Shown here piece by piece: positions 28,246 to 38,370 of a stretch of 64,000 nucleotides of DNA (position 1 is its first letter; the number at the start of each line of letters is the position of its first letter). The DNA is from Shewanella glacialipiscicola (GTDB lineage Bacteria; Pseudomonadota; Gammaproteobacteria; Enterobacterales; Shewanellaceae), in contig NZ_JAKILU010000005.1 in the NCBI RefSeq assembly GCF_023283485.1, forward strand, positions 124,001 through 188,000, given 5' to 3'. Under the pieces are notes generated by a model. The model ran no database searches. It was not told the DNA's origin and saw nothing but the letters and a program-made list of their open reading frames with translations. Position numbers and translations under genes: made by a program.

Positions 28246-28718
28246 CGTCTGCTCCCTAAACGCGCTTAGGCTTTAGCACTAAGCGCGTGGCTAACCGCTC
28301 TATCTATTTGTACCCTGAATTGAAATCCCTCAGTTAAAGCCACACTTTTTAAGCGTTATAAAATGCAATATTGTGATCTGCAGCATGCCGACACTTTGGA
28401 TAAAAAATCTACAACAGCCGCAATCCCTTCATCCCTAGCGCATGTATTAACATTAAACCACCAAAATCGAACGGAATTAAAAAACCACACCTGTAGTTAT
28501 TTTTACCATCTTGTAGTCAAAAACCAACACATAAGACTAACAAATCCACCATTAAACCTATAAAAAACTACTCATCGATTTTTGCGTAGACTATAAAAAA
28601 CAAAATGGCAACATTTACGCGCTTTGCTGCCCAAAGGGCTTCTTTACGTAAAGAGTCTACTGGTATACTCAAGCAGTAATTCAAACAATAATAAAACAAA
28701 CGGGTAGGAAGCTCTCTA
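28246..28718. other. 473-bp intergenic region upstream of the FapA-like gene
   Basis: No gene is supported. A hairpin CGCGCTTAG / CTAAGCGCG occurs at about 28259-28287 without a T-run. The right end holds the promoter listed at 28641-28669. The middle is AT-rich and featureless to me. Confidence 0.5.
28641..28669 (+). promoter_or_regulatory. Promoter of the FapA-like gene
   Basis: TATACT (28664-28669) is preceded by TGG, making an extended -10. TCTTTA 17 bp upstream is a poor -35, acceptable with an extended -10. The distance to the ATG at 28719 is about 43 bp. Confidence 0.5.
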
Positions 28719-30407
28719 ATGTTGGATCCAGAACTCCTTGAGTTAAATAGCGATAAGAGCAAAGCCGAGTTGCGTTTAATTCCGAATATCCATGGCCCTG
28801 TGACTCACGACGCCATCATGCGTTTGCTGTCTTTACCCGAATTTGCCTCTTTATTCCCACTTGAAACCACCATCACTAAAACCGTCGCTAAAATTAACTC
28901 CGTTTGTAATAAAGACGAGGGTAAATTTGAACTATTTGCTGTTTTAGCCGAACGACGTGATGGCAGTATCGCTATCGAAATTTCGCCAGATAAAATGCAA
29001 GCTAGCCTTACGTTAACAGCAGCGTGGGGCGGTAAAGAAATAGATCTACCGGCAATACTCACTTACCTGAAAAAAAATAATGTTTGCATGGGCTTGAGTA
29101 AGCTAAAAATTCAAGCGCTACTGCAACAACTCGGTACACTTAAAGCCGGTGAAACTTGCCAAAGTGAAATCGCCCAAGGTAAAGCTGCCGTCAATGGTAA
29201 AAATGCTCGATTTGAGCGAAAAGTATTTCTCGCTCGCGAGCGTTTGTTACAGCCGCAAGAACGTGAAGACGGCAGTGTCGATATGCGCAACCTCGGCTCA
29301 ATGATTATGGTCAAAGCAAACGATGTGCTGATGATCAAACACCCTGTCACCGAAGGCGCTCCGGGCTACAATATTAAAGGCGAAGTGCTCAAGCAAAAGT
29401 CTGGTAAAGACATCGTACTCCAAGCCGGAACAGGCACGGCTTTTCACCCCAAAGATCGCAATATACTGATTGCCACCGTGGCGGGCCAACCCGTTGAAAC
29501 CCGCACAGGAATGAATGTGGATGATGTGCTAGAACTTAAAGATGTCGATATTGGCACCGGCCACATTACGTTCAAGGGCAGTATTTTAATTACCGGTGAT
29601 GTGCACGAAGGCATGGTCGTAAAAAGTTCTGGTGATATTACCGTGATGGGATTTGTTGATTCGGCAACCTTAGAAGCCGAAGGCGACATTACCGTCAGTA
29701 AAGGAGTCATTGGCAGACAAGTAAAAGTGAATGAATTTTCCACCAATCTTTATGCTCAAGGGCAGATCAGCGCCCAGTTTGTGCAATATTCCCATTTAGT
29801 TGCCAAAGGCAATATCTTAGTCACTAAACAATTGCTACACAGTAATACCAAAACGGCGGGCAGTTTAACGGTGAGCGATCCTAGCGGTCGTCGTGGCGAT
29901 CTGGTTGGTGGTATTGCCCATGCTGAAAAAGGTATCACTGCGGTGGTTATAGGTGCCACAGCAGGAACTAAAACCGACGTTTACTGCGCGATGGAACAAG
30001 CTGCGCTTAAGCAAGATCTCAAGCTACTCGATGAGAGCGTTCAAGCTATGGTAGTTGCGAGCTTAGATATCACAGCTCGTCTAAATAAATTACCACCCAA
30101 GTCAGAGTGGCAAGCTGATGCCATTATGATTGAACAAATCAAAATGATGCTCGATGAAAAAAATCGAATAATGGCTGAGCGCACCCGTGAAGAGCTTGAA
30201 TTTGATAACTTAAAGCTGGAAGTTGAAGGTTATTACGAGAAATATCGTATCGATGCCCTCAAGCATGTATTTCTTAACGTTGAAGTGCATATCGGTCCAC
30301 TCAATCATCGCACCGCACGCGAACATGGCACTTGTTGTATCGCCAATGTAAATCAAGAAATTAACTTCGATTACAATGCTAAAGCCGTTGCACCGCCCAC
30401 GGTATAA
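28719..30407 (+). CDS. DUF342/FapA family protein
   Basis: 562 residues. A helical N-terminal part (~1-100) is followed by the conserved FapA core (~170-400) with VTEGAPGYNIKGEVLKQK and the beta-helical, bactofilin-like stretch containing GSILITGDVHEGMVVKSSG, SATLEAEGDITVSKG and RQVKVNEFSTN, and a C-terminal coiled coil (~415-510). In Vibrio and Shewanella relatives the family affects flagellar assembly or polar landmarks, but its biochemical role is not established. The beta-solenoid is inferred from the repeating G-D-I/V pattern. A promoter with extended -10 precedes it. Confidence 0.85.
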   Translation: MLDPELLELNSDKSKAELRLIPNIHGPVTHDAIMRLLSLPEFASLFPLETTITKTVAKINSVCNKDEGKFELFAVLAERRDGSIAIEISPDKMQASLTLTAAWGGKEIDLPAILTYLKKNNVCMGLSKLKIQALLQQLGTLKAGETCQSEIAQGKAAVNGKNARFERKVFLARERLLQPQEREDGSVDMRNLGSMIMVKANDVLMIKHPVTEGAPGYNIKGEVLKQKSGKDIVLQAGTGTAFHPKDRNILIATVAGQPVETRTGMNVDDVLELKDVDIGTGHITFKGSILITGDVHEGMVVKSSGDITVMGFVDSATLEAEGDITVSKGVIGRQVKVNEFSTNLYAQGQISAQFVQYSHLVAKGNILVTKQLLHSNTKTAGSLTVSDPSGRRGDLVGGIAHAEKGITAVVIGATAGTKTDVYCAMEQAALKQDLKLLDESVQAMVVASLDITARLNKLPPKSEWQADAIMIEQIKMMLDEKNRIMAERTREELEFDNLKLEVEGYYEKYRIDALKHVFLNVEVHIGPLNHRTAREHGTCCIANVNQEINFDYNAKAVAPPTV

Positions 30408-30618
30408 AATATGAGCATGGCATGATGCAAGTCTTGCCCTGACGGAGAAACCACCGTTAAGTGCTTACTAAATAGCCAAGCCGCGCTAACCTCTATCTAT
30501 CTTCTCTAAGCATGGCATACTGCTCAATAACAACATTGGCTGCAGTATGTCAAAGCCTCTTCTTAAATCCTCATCCTTGTTACTGCGGCCAATAGGATTA
30601 ACATCTTAAGGATCTAAA

Positions 30619-30996
30619 ATGACAAGCGTTAATATGTCGAGTATTGAATGGCCTGCAATTGTAAAACTCACTCAACATGATGAATTACTCTACCTTGAAC
30701 ACCAAAGGGATTGGCTCGAATTAGCCTGTCTTTATCAGCATCATTTTATTGAAACCGATCAATTATTGGACTCAAAAAGCCAGCTTTATTTTATCAGTGC
30801 CACCCCACAGACAATCCATGAAGATCCCGTAGGCGAGCTGCCTCAACTATTGCGTCAACAACAAGTCTTACCGCTTACAGAGTTTATTAAATGGGTACAA
30901 AACCATGCCCAAGCATTAGGCCAATGTTGCGTTGCTAAACTCGCCTTTACCACCATCAGTCAAGGGTTTGAAATCGTCCGCACTCTCGAAGAATAA
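30619..30996 (+). CDS. Small conserved protein of unknown function (125 residues)
   Basis: The frame starts MTSVNMSSIEWPAIVKLTQHDEL and has TTAAGGATCTAAA before its ATG, a good ribosome-binding site. The protein is acidic, has no signal peptide or membrane helix, and reads as a compact alpha/beta domain ending in SQGFEIVRTLEE. I do not recognise it with confidence; it resembles the small DUF4144-type proteins of Shewanella. It lies 210 bp after the FapA-like gene in the same direction with its own leader. Confidence 0.7.
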   Translation: MTSVNMSSIEWPAIVKLTQHDELLYLEHQRDWLELACLYQHHFIETDQLLDSKSQLYFISATPQTIHEDPVGELPQLLRQQQVLPLTEFIKWVQNHAQALGQCCVAKLAFTTISQGFEIVRTLEE

Positions 30997-31245
30997 GCCA
31001 CATAAAATTGATGGATGCTGGCGAGTACAGGTCAATAGAGACAGTAATAGATCAGTTAATCAATAAAAAAAACAAGAGGACTCTAAAAGCTAATATCCTC
31101 ATCATCAATTCGCAGGCATAATTTGCAGCGGCGTAACAACGCTAAATATTGAGGCAGTAATTAACCTGCCAACACGCTAAAACATGCAATTTTGGGTGTT
31201 AACTCAAACAATAACTGATGAGTTAGCACTCAGATATACGAACAA

Positions 31246-32388
31246 ATGGAACCGAAATTGGAACTACTTAAGATTGACTGTTTAGGTAAACAACTGCGCT
31301 TAGAAGGCTCGCTCGCAGGTTGGCAACAACTCTTCTGGGATAACAACTTAGTCTCACAAAAATCTGCAACTGCCGATAATAGCGGCCTCAAAGTGCATGT
31401 CTTTGAGCTAACACACCATAGCAGTATTCCTGCCCTCGAAGGCGGCGAGTCGGCAAATACTGTCGCAGTAACGCCCATCCAAATGCGCCTTGAAATCGAT
31501 CTCGTTTGGCAACCTTTTCGCCTCGATTATTGCTTACTTCAAGACGATAAAGTCATCGCACAAGGCCAACGTACCGAAAAAGATATCGAACGCCAAACCC
31601 CTGAAACACCTATCGTTAAACAGCAAAAACTTAGCATGGTGGGGTTAGCGTCTCTCGGTTTTAAACTGCTAAAAAGTGCTAAAGTCATCAAGGTTGTATT
31701 AGCCGGCGCCAGTATTGCTGCCTACTCTTGGCTATTTTCATTCCAGTTTGCTCTAGCACTTATCGCCTGTTTAGTGTTTCACGAATACGGTCATATCCGT
31801 GCAATGAAATATTTCGGCATGAAAACCAAAGGCATTTACCTTATTCCCTTTATGGGTGGACTTGCGCTCTCAGATGAAAAAATTAACACCCGCTGGCAAG
31901 ATGTAGTGATATCCATCATGGGGCCGACCTTTGGTCTATTGATGTCGATAGCCTCGCTCATTGCTTACCACGCGACAGGCAATGTATTTTTTGCGGGTCT
32001 TGCCGCCTTCAACGCCCTGCTTAACCTGTTTAATTTATTGCCGATTTTACCCTTAGACGGCGGCCATATTTTAAAGAGCATTAGCTTTTCAATGAACAGC
32101 ATTATGGGCTTAGTCGCCTGCGCCGCGGGCGCAGCTTTTGGCGTATATATCAGCTATACCTTGGGCTTAGCATTATTAGGATTTTTACTGTTAATCGGCA
32201 GCTTAGAAATTATCTTTGAGTGGCGCACTCGCCACCAAAGCCATCTGTTACCGTTAGACAGATACGGGCAAATATTCTCAATTATTTGGTACTTACTGAC
32301 TGTCGGCGCCTTGATTGGCATTATCTGGCACTTAGCGAGTTCGGGCGATGATATGCTCAGCCTACCGCTGCAAATATTACGTAGTTAA
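31246..32388 (+). CDS. Site-2-protease-type membrane metalloprotease (M50 family)
   Basis: 380 residues. The metal-binding motif HEYGH (His179-His183) lies at the start of a transmembrane core, and the third ligand is in LPILPLDGGH (~271). At least four membrane segments follow from ~155 to 365 (for example residues around VISIMGPTFGLLMSIASLI). Residues 1-130 form a soluble domain of unknown type with no hydrophobic stretch. M50 proteases cut membrane-embedded substrates such as anti-sigma factors; no such partner is adjacent. The ATG lacks a strong Shine-Dalgarno sequence, so the start is uncertain. A terminator follows. Confidence 0.85.
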   Translation: MEPKLELLKIDCLGKQLRLEGSLAGWQQLFWDNNLVSQKSATADNSGLKVHVFELTHHSSIPALEGGESANTVAVTPIQMRLEIDLVWQPFRLDYCLLQDDKVIAQGQRTEKDIERQTPETPIVKQQKLSMVGLASLGFKLLKSAKVIKVVLAGASIAAYSWLFSFQFALALIACLVFHEYGHIRAMKYFGMKTKGIYLIPFMGGLALSDEKINTRWQDVVISIMGPTFGLLMSIASLIAYHATGNVFFAGLAAFNALLNLFNLLPILPLDGGHILKSISFSMNSIMGLVACAAGAAFGVYISYTLGLALLGFLLLIGSLEIIFEWRTRHQSHLLPLDRYGQIFSIIWYLLTVGALIGIIWHLASSGDDMLSLPLQILRS

Positions 32389-32421
32389 TGGGTTAACAAC
32401 GTCTAATTGAACGATTCAAAA

Positions 32422-32452
32422 AACAAAACCGCTATTAATAGCGGTTTTTTGT
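32422..32452. terminator. Bidirectional terminator between the M50 protease and efflux genes
   Basis: ACCGCTATTAATAGCGGT (32428-32445) followed by TTTTTGTTTTT; the minus-strand side reads TTTTGTTTTTTG. It serves both converging operons. Confidence 0.85.
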
Positions 32453-32468
32453 TTTTCGGTATAGACGG

Positions 32469-33893
32469 TTATTCCTGCGCTAAAGAAGGGGCGATATCGC
32501 TACCGCCAAGCGCTTGATAAAGCGTGGCTTGTGCCGTGAATTGGTTATAGCGGTTTTCAAGTAAAGCCGCCTCAGCGCTGCGGCGTTTCTCTTGCGCGTC
32601 AATCCAATTTTGAATACCAATCGCGCCGTAACGATACTGGCTAGCATAAATGGCTTCAACCTCAGCGGCAGCCGTAAACTGCTGCATGAGTTTATCGCCT
32701 TGATAAGCAAATTGCTGCTTTGCCGAAATCGCATTATCGACATCTTTAAAAGCGGAATAGAGTGTCTTGCGATAATTCACTACCGCAGTTTGATAATCGA
32801 TATCTGCAATATCGTTATTGATCTGCATTTGATTCCACTGCAAAAAAGGTAACACTAAGCCTGCGCCTAAACTGCCAATGGGGTTACGTAGTAATTCCTT
32901 TAACTCAGCGGTCGATTCACCAACACTGCCGGTTAAACTGAGGCTTGGAAAGTAACTCGCATAGGTGGCGTCTTTACTTGCCAAGGCTGAGCGCAATTGA
33001 TACAAGCTCGCCTTAACATCGGGGCGGCGCACCAATAAATCAGCAGGAACGCCAACGCTAATTTCTGGCACCGCGGTTTTTGGGAGTTGCGTTATATCAA
33101 GCCCATTCTCACCCGATATTTCATTAACCCCAGGCGCCTTACCCAATAAAATAGCGAGGGCATTTTGCGTTTCAGTTAATTGCTGCACTAGCTGACTGTG
33201 AGCCGCCTCTTGCCCTGCTAGGCTGCGTTTTGATTCAAGCACATCCAATTGAGTGACGGCGCCGGAATCATACTGCCGCTGAGTTAATGCGAGAGTTTGT
33301 TGACTGTACTCTATGCTTTTTTGGCTCAAATCCACTCGTTGATGCAAATAGCCTAACTGCCAGTAAAGAGATGCAGTCGTTGCGACTAGGCTTTGGGCGG
33401 TGCTTTCTCTATCTTCGGCACTGGCCAAAGTCGCCCATTGAGCTTGGTCGATATTAGCCGAAACCTTACCCCATAAATCGACTTCATAACTCACCGATAA
33501 ATTGGCTTGATAACTTTTTGTCGCATCGCCACCATCAAGGGGTTGGTTGCGTGAAGCGCTCAGATTTGAAGATAGCTGCGGATATAAATCATCCCGCGTT
33601 AACCCCGCCTGTAAGCGGGCTTTTTGCAGTGTTAACGTGGCAAGCGTTAAGTCATTATTGGTGCTTAATACTTGAGTGATTAGCTTATCAAGCTCTGGCT
33701 GATGGAACTGCTGCCACCAAGGGTCAAGCTTCACTTGCTCGTTCACAGTAATATTTTGCCAATGGGCAGGCATTGTCAGTGCGGGCGGCTCAAAATCTGA
33801 GCGCATAAAACTACTGCAGCCACCAAGTACTATCCCAACCACAATCGCAGCAGCGCAAAGAGTCAGTTTTCGATTAAAGGTTTTATGTTCCAT
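32469..33893 (-). CDS. Outer-membrane efflux lipoprotein (NodT/TolC family)
   Basis: 474 residues. A lipobox (VLGGCSS, Cys near 26) predicts lipid anchoring. Two OEP-type repeats follow, with the conserved LTLATLTLQKARLQ and long alpha-helical barrel segments around ~60-240 and ~280-470. It is the outer-membrane channel of a tripartite pump whose other parts, MacB and MacA, are encoded upstream, seven and three bp apart. Its presence means this MacAB system need not borrow the general TolC encoded at 54.5 kb. Confidence 0.9.
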   Translation of the reverse strand: MEHKTFNRKLTLCAAAIVVGIVLGGCSSFMRSDFEPPALTMPAHWQNITVNEQVKLDPWWQQFHQPELDKLITQVLSTNNDLTLATLTLQKARLQAGLTRDDLYPQLSSNLSASRNQPLDGGDATKSYQANLSVSYEVDLWGKVSANIDQAQWATLASAEDRESTAQSLVATTASLYWQLGYLHQRVDLSQKSIEYSQQTLALTQRQYDSGAVTQLDVLESKRSLAGQEAAHSQLVQQLTETQNALAILLGKAPGVNEISGENGLDITQLPKTAVPEISVGVPADLLVRRPDVKASLYQLRSALASKDATYASYFPSLSLTGSVGESTAELKELLRNPIGSLGAGLVLPFLQWNQMQINNDIADIDYQTAVVNYRKTLYSAFKDVDNAISAKQQFAYQGDKLMQQFTAAAEVEAIYASQYRYGAIGIQNWIDAQEKRRSAEAALLENRYNQFTAQATLYQALGGSDIAPSLAQE

Positions 33894-33900
33894 GGTGTTA

Positions 33901-35871
33901 TTACTCTCTTGCTAATGCATCAACGGGATCTAATCGCGCCGCATTGCGGGCAGGTAAAAAACCAAACAGCACACCAATTAATGTTGAACAGGCAAAGGCG
34001 GCAACGATGGATGTTGTTGAGTAAATCATTTGGAAACTGCCACCCGCCGACGCAAATATAACGCCAATCAAATAAGCTAAGGCAATGCCTAAGGCACCTC
34101 CGCACAAACATACCAACACAGCCTCGATAAGAAACTGGCGCAAAATATCACTCTGACGCGCACCTACAGCCATACGCACGCCAATTTCGCGAGTACGTTC
34201 GGTAACAGATACCAACATAATATTCATCACCCCAATACCACCAACAATAAGGGAAATCACCGCAATCGCCGAAACCAACAAGGTCATAGTGGCGGTAGTT
34301 TTTTCGATATTCTGTCTTATGGTATCGGTATTTATGGTGAAAAAATCTTGAGTCCCATGACGCATTTTTAGCAAGCTGATAATACCCTGCTCAGCGGCAT
34401 TACTGGGTACGGATTCATCGAGCCTCACGGTTATCCCATCTAAGTATTTTTTACCCACCATACGCCCTGAAACTGTGGTGTAAGGTACCCATACGTTCAG
34501 CGCATCACTATTACCAAAAGCACTTTCTTTTGGCTGTGTCACACCGATAATTCGTACAGGCAAGTCACCTAAAAAAATCACTTGGCCAATTGCTGAGCCA
34601 TCGGGGAAAATTTCTTTACGGGTATTATCATCAATAACGGCATCTTGAGCTAAGGCAGTTACACTGGCGTCATCCCAAAATTGCCCCTGCGCTAATTCAT
34701 AACCGCGTACCCGAAAAAACTCAGGCCCCACCCCATTTATCGATGCTGATACGGCTTTATTACCAAAGCGCACCGTTGCACTGGAGCTAATGCTCGGCGT
34801 GACACTATCAACATAGGGCAAGTTTTTAAGGGCACTGGCATCATTACCCGTTAAGGTACGTACCCGTGCAGAACGCCTATCACCAAAGCCAGAGCCGGGG
34901 CGAATATCAATCGTATTAGTTCCCATCGAACTGATACTTTTGAGAATTTCCCGCTGAGAACCTTCACCCAGCGCCACAACAGATACTACCGAAGCAATAC
35001 CAATAATAATCCCCAACATAGTAAGAAATGTACGTAATCTGTGGGTCGACATAGCAAGCAAGGCCATTTTGAATGCTTCGATATATCTGTCCCACGAAGC
35101 CATGCGTGTCGGTTTTACCGTTTGAGTAAGATCAGCAGCACTCGTAGTGTGAGCCCCTTGCAGATCTGTATTATCACGCGTGCTACGATTAGGTTCATCG
35201 CTGATAATAACGCCATCTTTAATTTCAATAATACGGTCAGCATGCTGGGCAACTTGCATATCGTGGGTCACGATAATGATGGTATGGCCGTCGTGATGTA
35301 GCTCTTGCAATAAGCGCATCATCTCTTCGCCGCTATGGCTATCGAGTGCACCAGTAGGCTCATCGGCGAGGATCACATCGCCGCCATTCATCAGCGCCCG
35401 CGCGACACTCACCCGTTGTTGTTGACCACCACTGAGCTGGTTTGGTTTATGATCTAATCTATCGCCTAAACCTAAGCGCGTTAATAAATGCTCGGCTCTT
35501 AGCTTACGTGCGCTACGTTCTTTGCCCGCATATACAGCGGGCACTTCGACATTACCTATGGCGGTGAGATCGCCAAGCAAATGATAACGCTGAAAAATAA
35601 AGCCAAAATGCTCACGGCGTAATTGCGCTAGTTCATCCACATCCATAGTGGAAGTATCTTGGCCGTTGATAAAATAGGCGCCCTTTGATGGCTTATCTAA
35701 ACAACCTAAGATATTCATTAAGGTCGATTTACCCGAGCCAGAGGCGCCGACAATCGCTACCAGCTCACCACGGCCAATCGACAAGTTAACATCTTTCAAT
35801 ACAGTAAGTTGCTGATCGCCTGCTTGAAAGGTGCGGTAACAACCTGAAATTTCAAGTAATGCCGTTGTCAC
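33901..35871 (-). CDS. macB: MacB-type ABC exporter (ATPase-permease)
   Basis: 656 residues. The N-terminal ATPase has Walker [10 protein letters not shown] (~43), the signature LSGGQQQR (~146) and Walker [13 protein letters not shown] (~165). A first membrane helix near 285 precedes a periplasmic MacB_PCD domain (~300-530), and three helices in the FtsX domain follow to the end. This is the half-transporter layout of MacB, which works as a dimer with MacA to export macrolides, peptides or siderophores from the periplasm. It sits between macA and the NodT gene in one operon. Confidence 0.94.
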   Translation of the reverse strand: MTTALLEISGCYRTFQAGDQQLTVLKDVNLSIGRGELVAIVGASGSGKSTLMNILGCLDKPSKGAYFINGQDTSTMDVDELAQLRREHFGFIFQRYHLLGDLTAIGNVEVPAVYAGKERSARKLRAEHLLTRLGLGDRLDHKPNQLSGGQQQRVSVARALMNGGDVILADEPTGALDSHSGEEMMRLLQELHHDGHTIIIVTHDMQVAQHADRIIEIKDGVIISDEPNRSTRDNTDLQGAHTTSAADLTQTVKPTRMASWDRYIEAFKMALLAMSTHRLRTFLTMLGIIIGIASVVSVVALGEGSQREILKSISSMGTNTIDIRPGSGFGDRRSARVRTLTGNDASALKNLPYVDSVTPSISSSATVRFGNKAVSASINGVGPEFFRVRGYELAQGQFWDDASVTALAQDAVIDDNTRKEIFPDGSAIGQVIFLGDLPVRIIGVTQPKESAFGNSDALNVWVPYTTVSGRMVGKKYLDGITVRLDESVPSNAAEQGIISLLKMRHGTQDFFTINTDTIRQNIEKTTATMTLLVSAIAVISLIVGGIGVMNIMLVSVTERTREIGVRMAVGARQSDILRQFLIEAVLVCLCGGALGIALAYLIGVIFASAGGSFQMIYSTTSIVAAFACSTLIGVLFGFLPARNAARLDPVDALARE

Positions 35872-35873
35872 TG

Positions 35874-37118
35874 TTAAAACCTCATGCCAGGTGGACGACG
35901 CAGCTTACTGCTGCTGTCTGAAGATGGCATACCCAACACAACCTGATCGCCCTCTTTCAACCCTGCAGTAATTTCAGCATTGATTTTGTTATTAATACCA
36001 ATGGTGACATCCACATATTGCACTTGGTTATCAACCAACACCGGCACTTGATACTGCGGACCACGGCGAGTTTTGCGCTCACTAGGCTGATCTACTGCCA
36101 CTGATTTATCCCTCGGCTTGATACGTAATATTTGCGCGGGTACTAACAGCGCATCCTCAGCCTTAGCTAACACGATGGAAACCTGCGCCGTCATACCGAT
36201 ACGTAAGGTGCGATCAGGATTTTCTACATCAAACAAGCCATGGTAGTAAATCGCATCTGAGTCACTTGAGCTCATCTTGCTGTCGTCACCATTCATCGAA
36301 ATCGGCCCCGGCTCTATCGCCCTTAATGTGCCAAGGTAAAGATGATTGGGCTTACCCAGAATAGTAAAATACACGGCTTGACCCGAATGGACATTGACCA
36401 CGTCAGCCTCGGAGATTTGCGCCTTAACCGTCATAGTTTCGAGTTGCGCCATTTCTACTATGGTTGGTGTGGTTTGATTCGCGTTAACGGTTTGGCCGAC
36501 TTCCACCGCCGAATACACCACAGTACCGTCCATAGGCGCGGTAATTTTGGTATAACCCAAATCAATTCTGGCACTATCAACATTAATCTCAGCCTGTTGT
36601 TTTTGCGCCTCTAATTGTTCAAGTTCAGCTTGGTAAACTGTCAGAGTAGCTTCTGCAGTTTCATAGCTGGCACGGGAGCTGGCGCTATCGGCGAGCATGG
36701 CTTGCTGGCGAGTAAACTCCAATTTTGCTTGACGAATTTGCGCCTGTTTAGCACGGAACTGGGCATTGATGCTCTTAAGTGATGCGAGCGCATCTTTCAA
36801 ATTATTCTGTTGTGCCAGGCTGTCAATCTGGGCAATTAAATCGCCTTTTTTCACTTCATCCCCGAGCGCCAAAGGCAAACTTAAAATCTGACCCGATACC
36901 TGCGCGCCCACACTTACCAGTTTAGATGCTTGCAACATGCCATTGGCGAGTACTGAGTTTTCAATATCGCCACGGCGTACTGCTTCAGTCACGTAAGTAG
37001 GCGCGGTATCAGGCTTATGCCACAGAAAATATGCACCGCCGCCCAGAATAATTAAGCCGCTAAATGCGAGCAGTAAGTTACGCTTTGAGGATTTTTTCAT
37101 CGGTATTGTCATGTCCAT
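35874..37118 (-). CDS. macA: MacA-type periplasmic adaptor
   Basis: 414 residues from the ATG at 37118; an in-frame TTG lies at 37136, and ATGs at 37112 and 37100 ([11 protein letters not shown]) are also possible, none with a strong ribosome-binding site. One N-terminal membrane helix ([18 protein letters not shown]) anchors it in the inner membrane. Then come the biotinyl-lipoyl halves ([14 protein letters not shown] and [14 protein letters not shown]), a long coiled-coil hairpin (~95-180) and a beta-barrel domain. It joins MacB to the outer-membrane channel. First gene of the three-gene operon. Confidence 0.9.
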   Translation of the reverse strand: MDMTIPMKKSSKRNLLLAFSGLIILGGGAYFLWHKPDTAPTYVTEAVRRGDIENSVLANGMLQASKLVSVGAQVSGQILSLPLALGDEVKKGDLIAQIDSLAQQNNLKDALASLKSINAQFRAKQAQIRQAKLEFTRQQAMLADSASSRASYETAEATLTVYQAELEQLEAQKQQAEINVDSARIDLGYTKITAPMDGTVVYSAVEVGQTVNANQTTPTIVEMAQLETMTVKAQISEADVVNVHSGQAVYFTILGKPNHLYLGTLRAIEPGPISMNGDDSKMSSSDSDAIYYHGLFDVENPDRTLRIGMTAQVSIVLAKAEDALLVPAQILRIKPRDKSVAVDQPSERKTRRGPQYQVPVLVDNQVQYVDVTIGINNKINAEITAGLKEGDQVVLGMPSSDSSSKLRRPPGMRF

Positions 37119-37385
37119 CAATGCTAAAGACAGCAAGCCATTATCTGGCTCAAGCTTGTTAAGAAACCAAAATTATTTCTGCAGTATATAGAGTTAGCCA
37201 AAGAGAGTAGACGAAGGAAGTGTCGTTAACAGGTAAAGATATGCAAATATCTGTGTTGAAATTGATAAGGCACGACTGAGTGTGATTAGGAGCAATGCCG
37301 ATTGCGATACCGAATCGGCGAGTGGTAAATTTTAGAGCCTGCATTCTATAGCGGTGTAATTTCAGCTGTACTCATTATTCTTCGT

Positions 37386-38165
37386 TTAGTTCATGCTGGC
37401 GACAATCACCTGCGTTGCATCAAAACAGGCAAAACAGGACTCACCAACGACCAGATCTTGTGTTTGGGCGAGTGGCATCACTGAATAGATGATGTCTTTA
37501 CCATCAATATCTATGGCTAATTCGGCTTTATCATCAAGTTCAGTCACGCTCAGCAAGCGACCGTTTAAGCAATTTTGACCATCAACGTGACAGGTGTTTT
37601 TACTGGTAATCACCGCTGGCGCTTTAAATAATAACAACACCGACTTATCCATGATCAGCTGCAACCGCTCGCGGCTCGCATGAGTGACTGAAATCTGGAT
37701 AGACTGTCCGCCTGCTAAGGTCACACTAATGTTGTCATTTAACCCTAATGAATCAATACGATTAATACGTCCAGTTAGCTGATTACGGGCGCTGGTATTG
37801 AGGGAAAAATGCGCCATTACATCTAATAGACTATGCATATCGACCGATTCATCAAGTAAAGCCGCTAAGGCCATGGCTTGTACTTGCGAAGTGATCGAAT
37901 ACACCTTGAGTAAACGTTTGCCAAATTCGGTGAGCTTAGCGCCACCGCCACCTTTACCGCCCTTCTCGCTGTTTACTACCGGTTCTGGCATCGCGGTGTT
38001 CATTTCATTAATCGCGTCCCACGCGGCTTTGTAGCTTATTCCCGCAAGCTTTGCGCCTTGGCTAATAGAGCCCGTATTGGCAACCTGTTCAAGCAAGTTT
38101 ATCCGCCGTGGATTGGCAAAGGTTTTATCATCAAGGGAAAGCGTGAGTAAGGCATGTAAATCCAT
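37386..38165 (-). CDS. modE: Molybdate-responsive regulator ModE
   Basis: 259 residues. N-terminal LysR-like HTH domain (RINLLEQVANTGSISQGAK and SYKAAWDAINEMN, ~19-55) and wing with GKGGGGAKLTEFGKRLL (~70-86). The C-terminal half is a pair of molybdopterin-binding (TOBE-type) folds, NQLTGRINRIDS (~127) and NCLNGRLLSVTEL (~197), which bind molybdate. It represses molybdate uptake when molybdate is plentiful. It is divergent from modABC, and a near-consensus ModE operator stands in the gap. Confidence 0.93.
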   Translation of the reverse strand: MDLHALLTLSLDDKTFANPRRINLLEQVANTGSISQGAKLAGISYKAAWDAINEMNTAMPEPVVNSEKGGKGGGGAKLTEFGKRLLKVYSITSQVQAMALAALLDESVDMHSLLDVMAHFSLNTSARNQLTGRINRIDSLGLNDNISVTLAGGQSIQISVTHASRERLQLIMDKSVLLLFKAPAVITSKNTCHVDGQNCLNGRLLSVTELDDKAELAIDIDGKDIIYSVMPLAQTQDLVVGESCFACFDATQVIVASMN

Positions 38166-38311
38166 CGTTTATCCAGCACCTAAGTCTGACTTGAGCTTTA
38201 TTGTCCCCTATCGGCCATACGATACCAATAAGATTACCGAGCTATTTCCAACTATTAATACAATTTATCCACCCAAAACCGTACATAGATCACTAATTGT
38301 GCGCTTAGGAC

Positions 38312-38341
38312 TTGAATTGTCGCTATATAGATTGGTATACA
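38312..38341 (+). promoter_or_regulatory. Promoter of modABC
   Basis: TTGAAT (38312-38317) and TATACA (38336-38341) are 18 bp apart, giving a start near 38348. The ModE operator covers its spacer and -10, as expected for repression. Confidence 0.55.
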
Positions 38342-38347
38342 ACGATA
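38319..38347. promoter_or_regulatory. ModE operator in the modE-modA intergenic region
   Basis: TCGCTATATA, a 6-bp spacer GATTGG, then TATACAACGATA. This closely matches the known palindromic ModE box, ATCGnTATATA-N6-TATAACGAT, with an extra C in the right arm. It overlaps the modA promoter, so molybdate-ModE should repress modABC. Confidence 0.8.
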
Positions 38348-38370
38348 ACTTTTTATTATGGAGCAACACA

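Noticed and set aside
28257..28290. Hairpin CGCGCTTAG / CTAAGCGCG after rsmC
   Set aside because: There is no T-run on either side, so it was not called a terminator.
28363..28563. 66-codon frame in the gap before the FapA-like gene
   Set aside because: No ribosome-binding site and a composition typical of chance AT-rich sequence.
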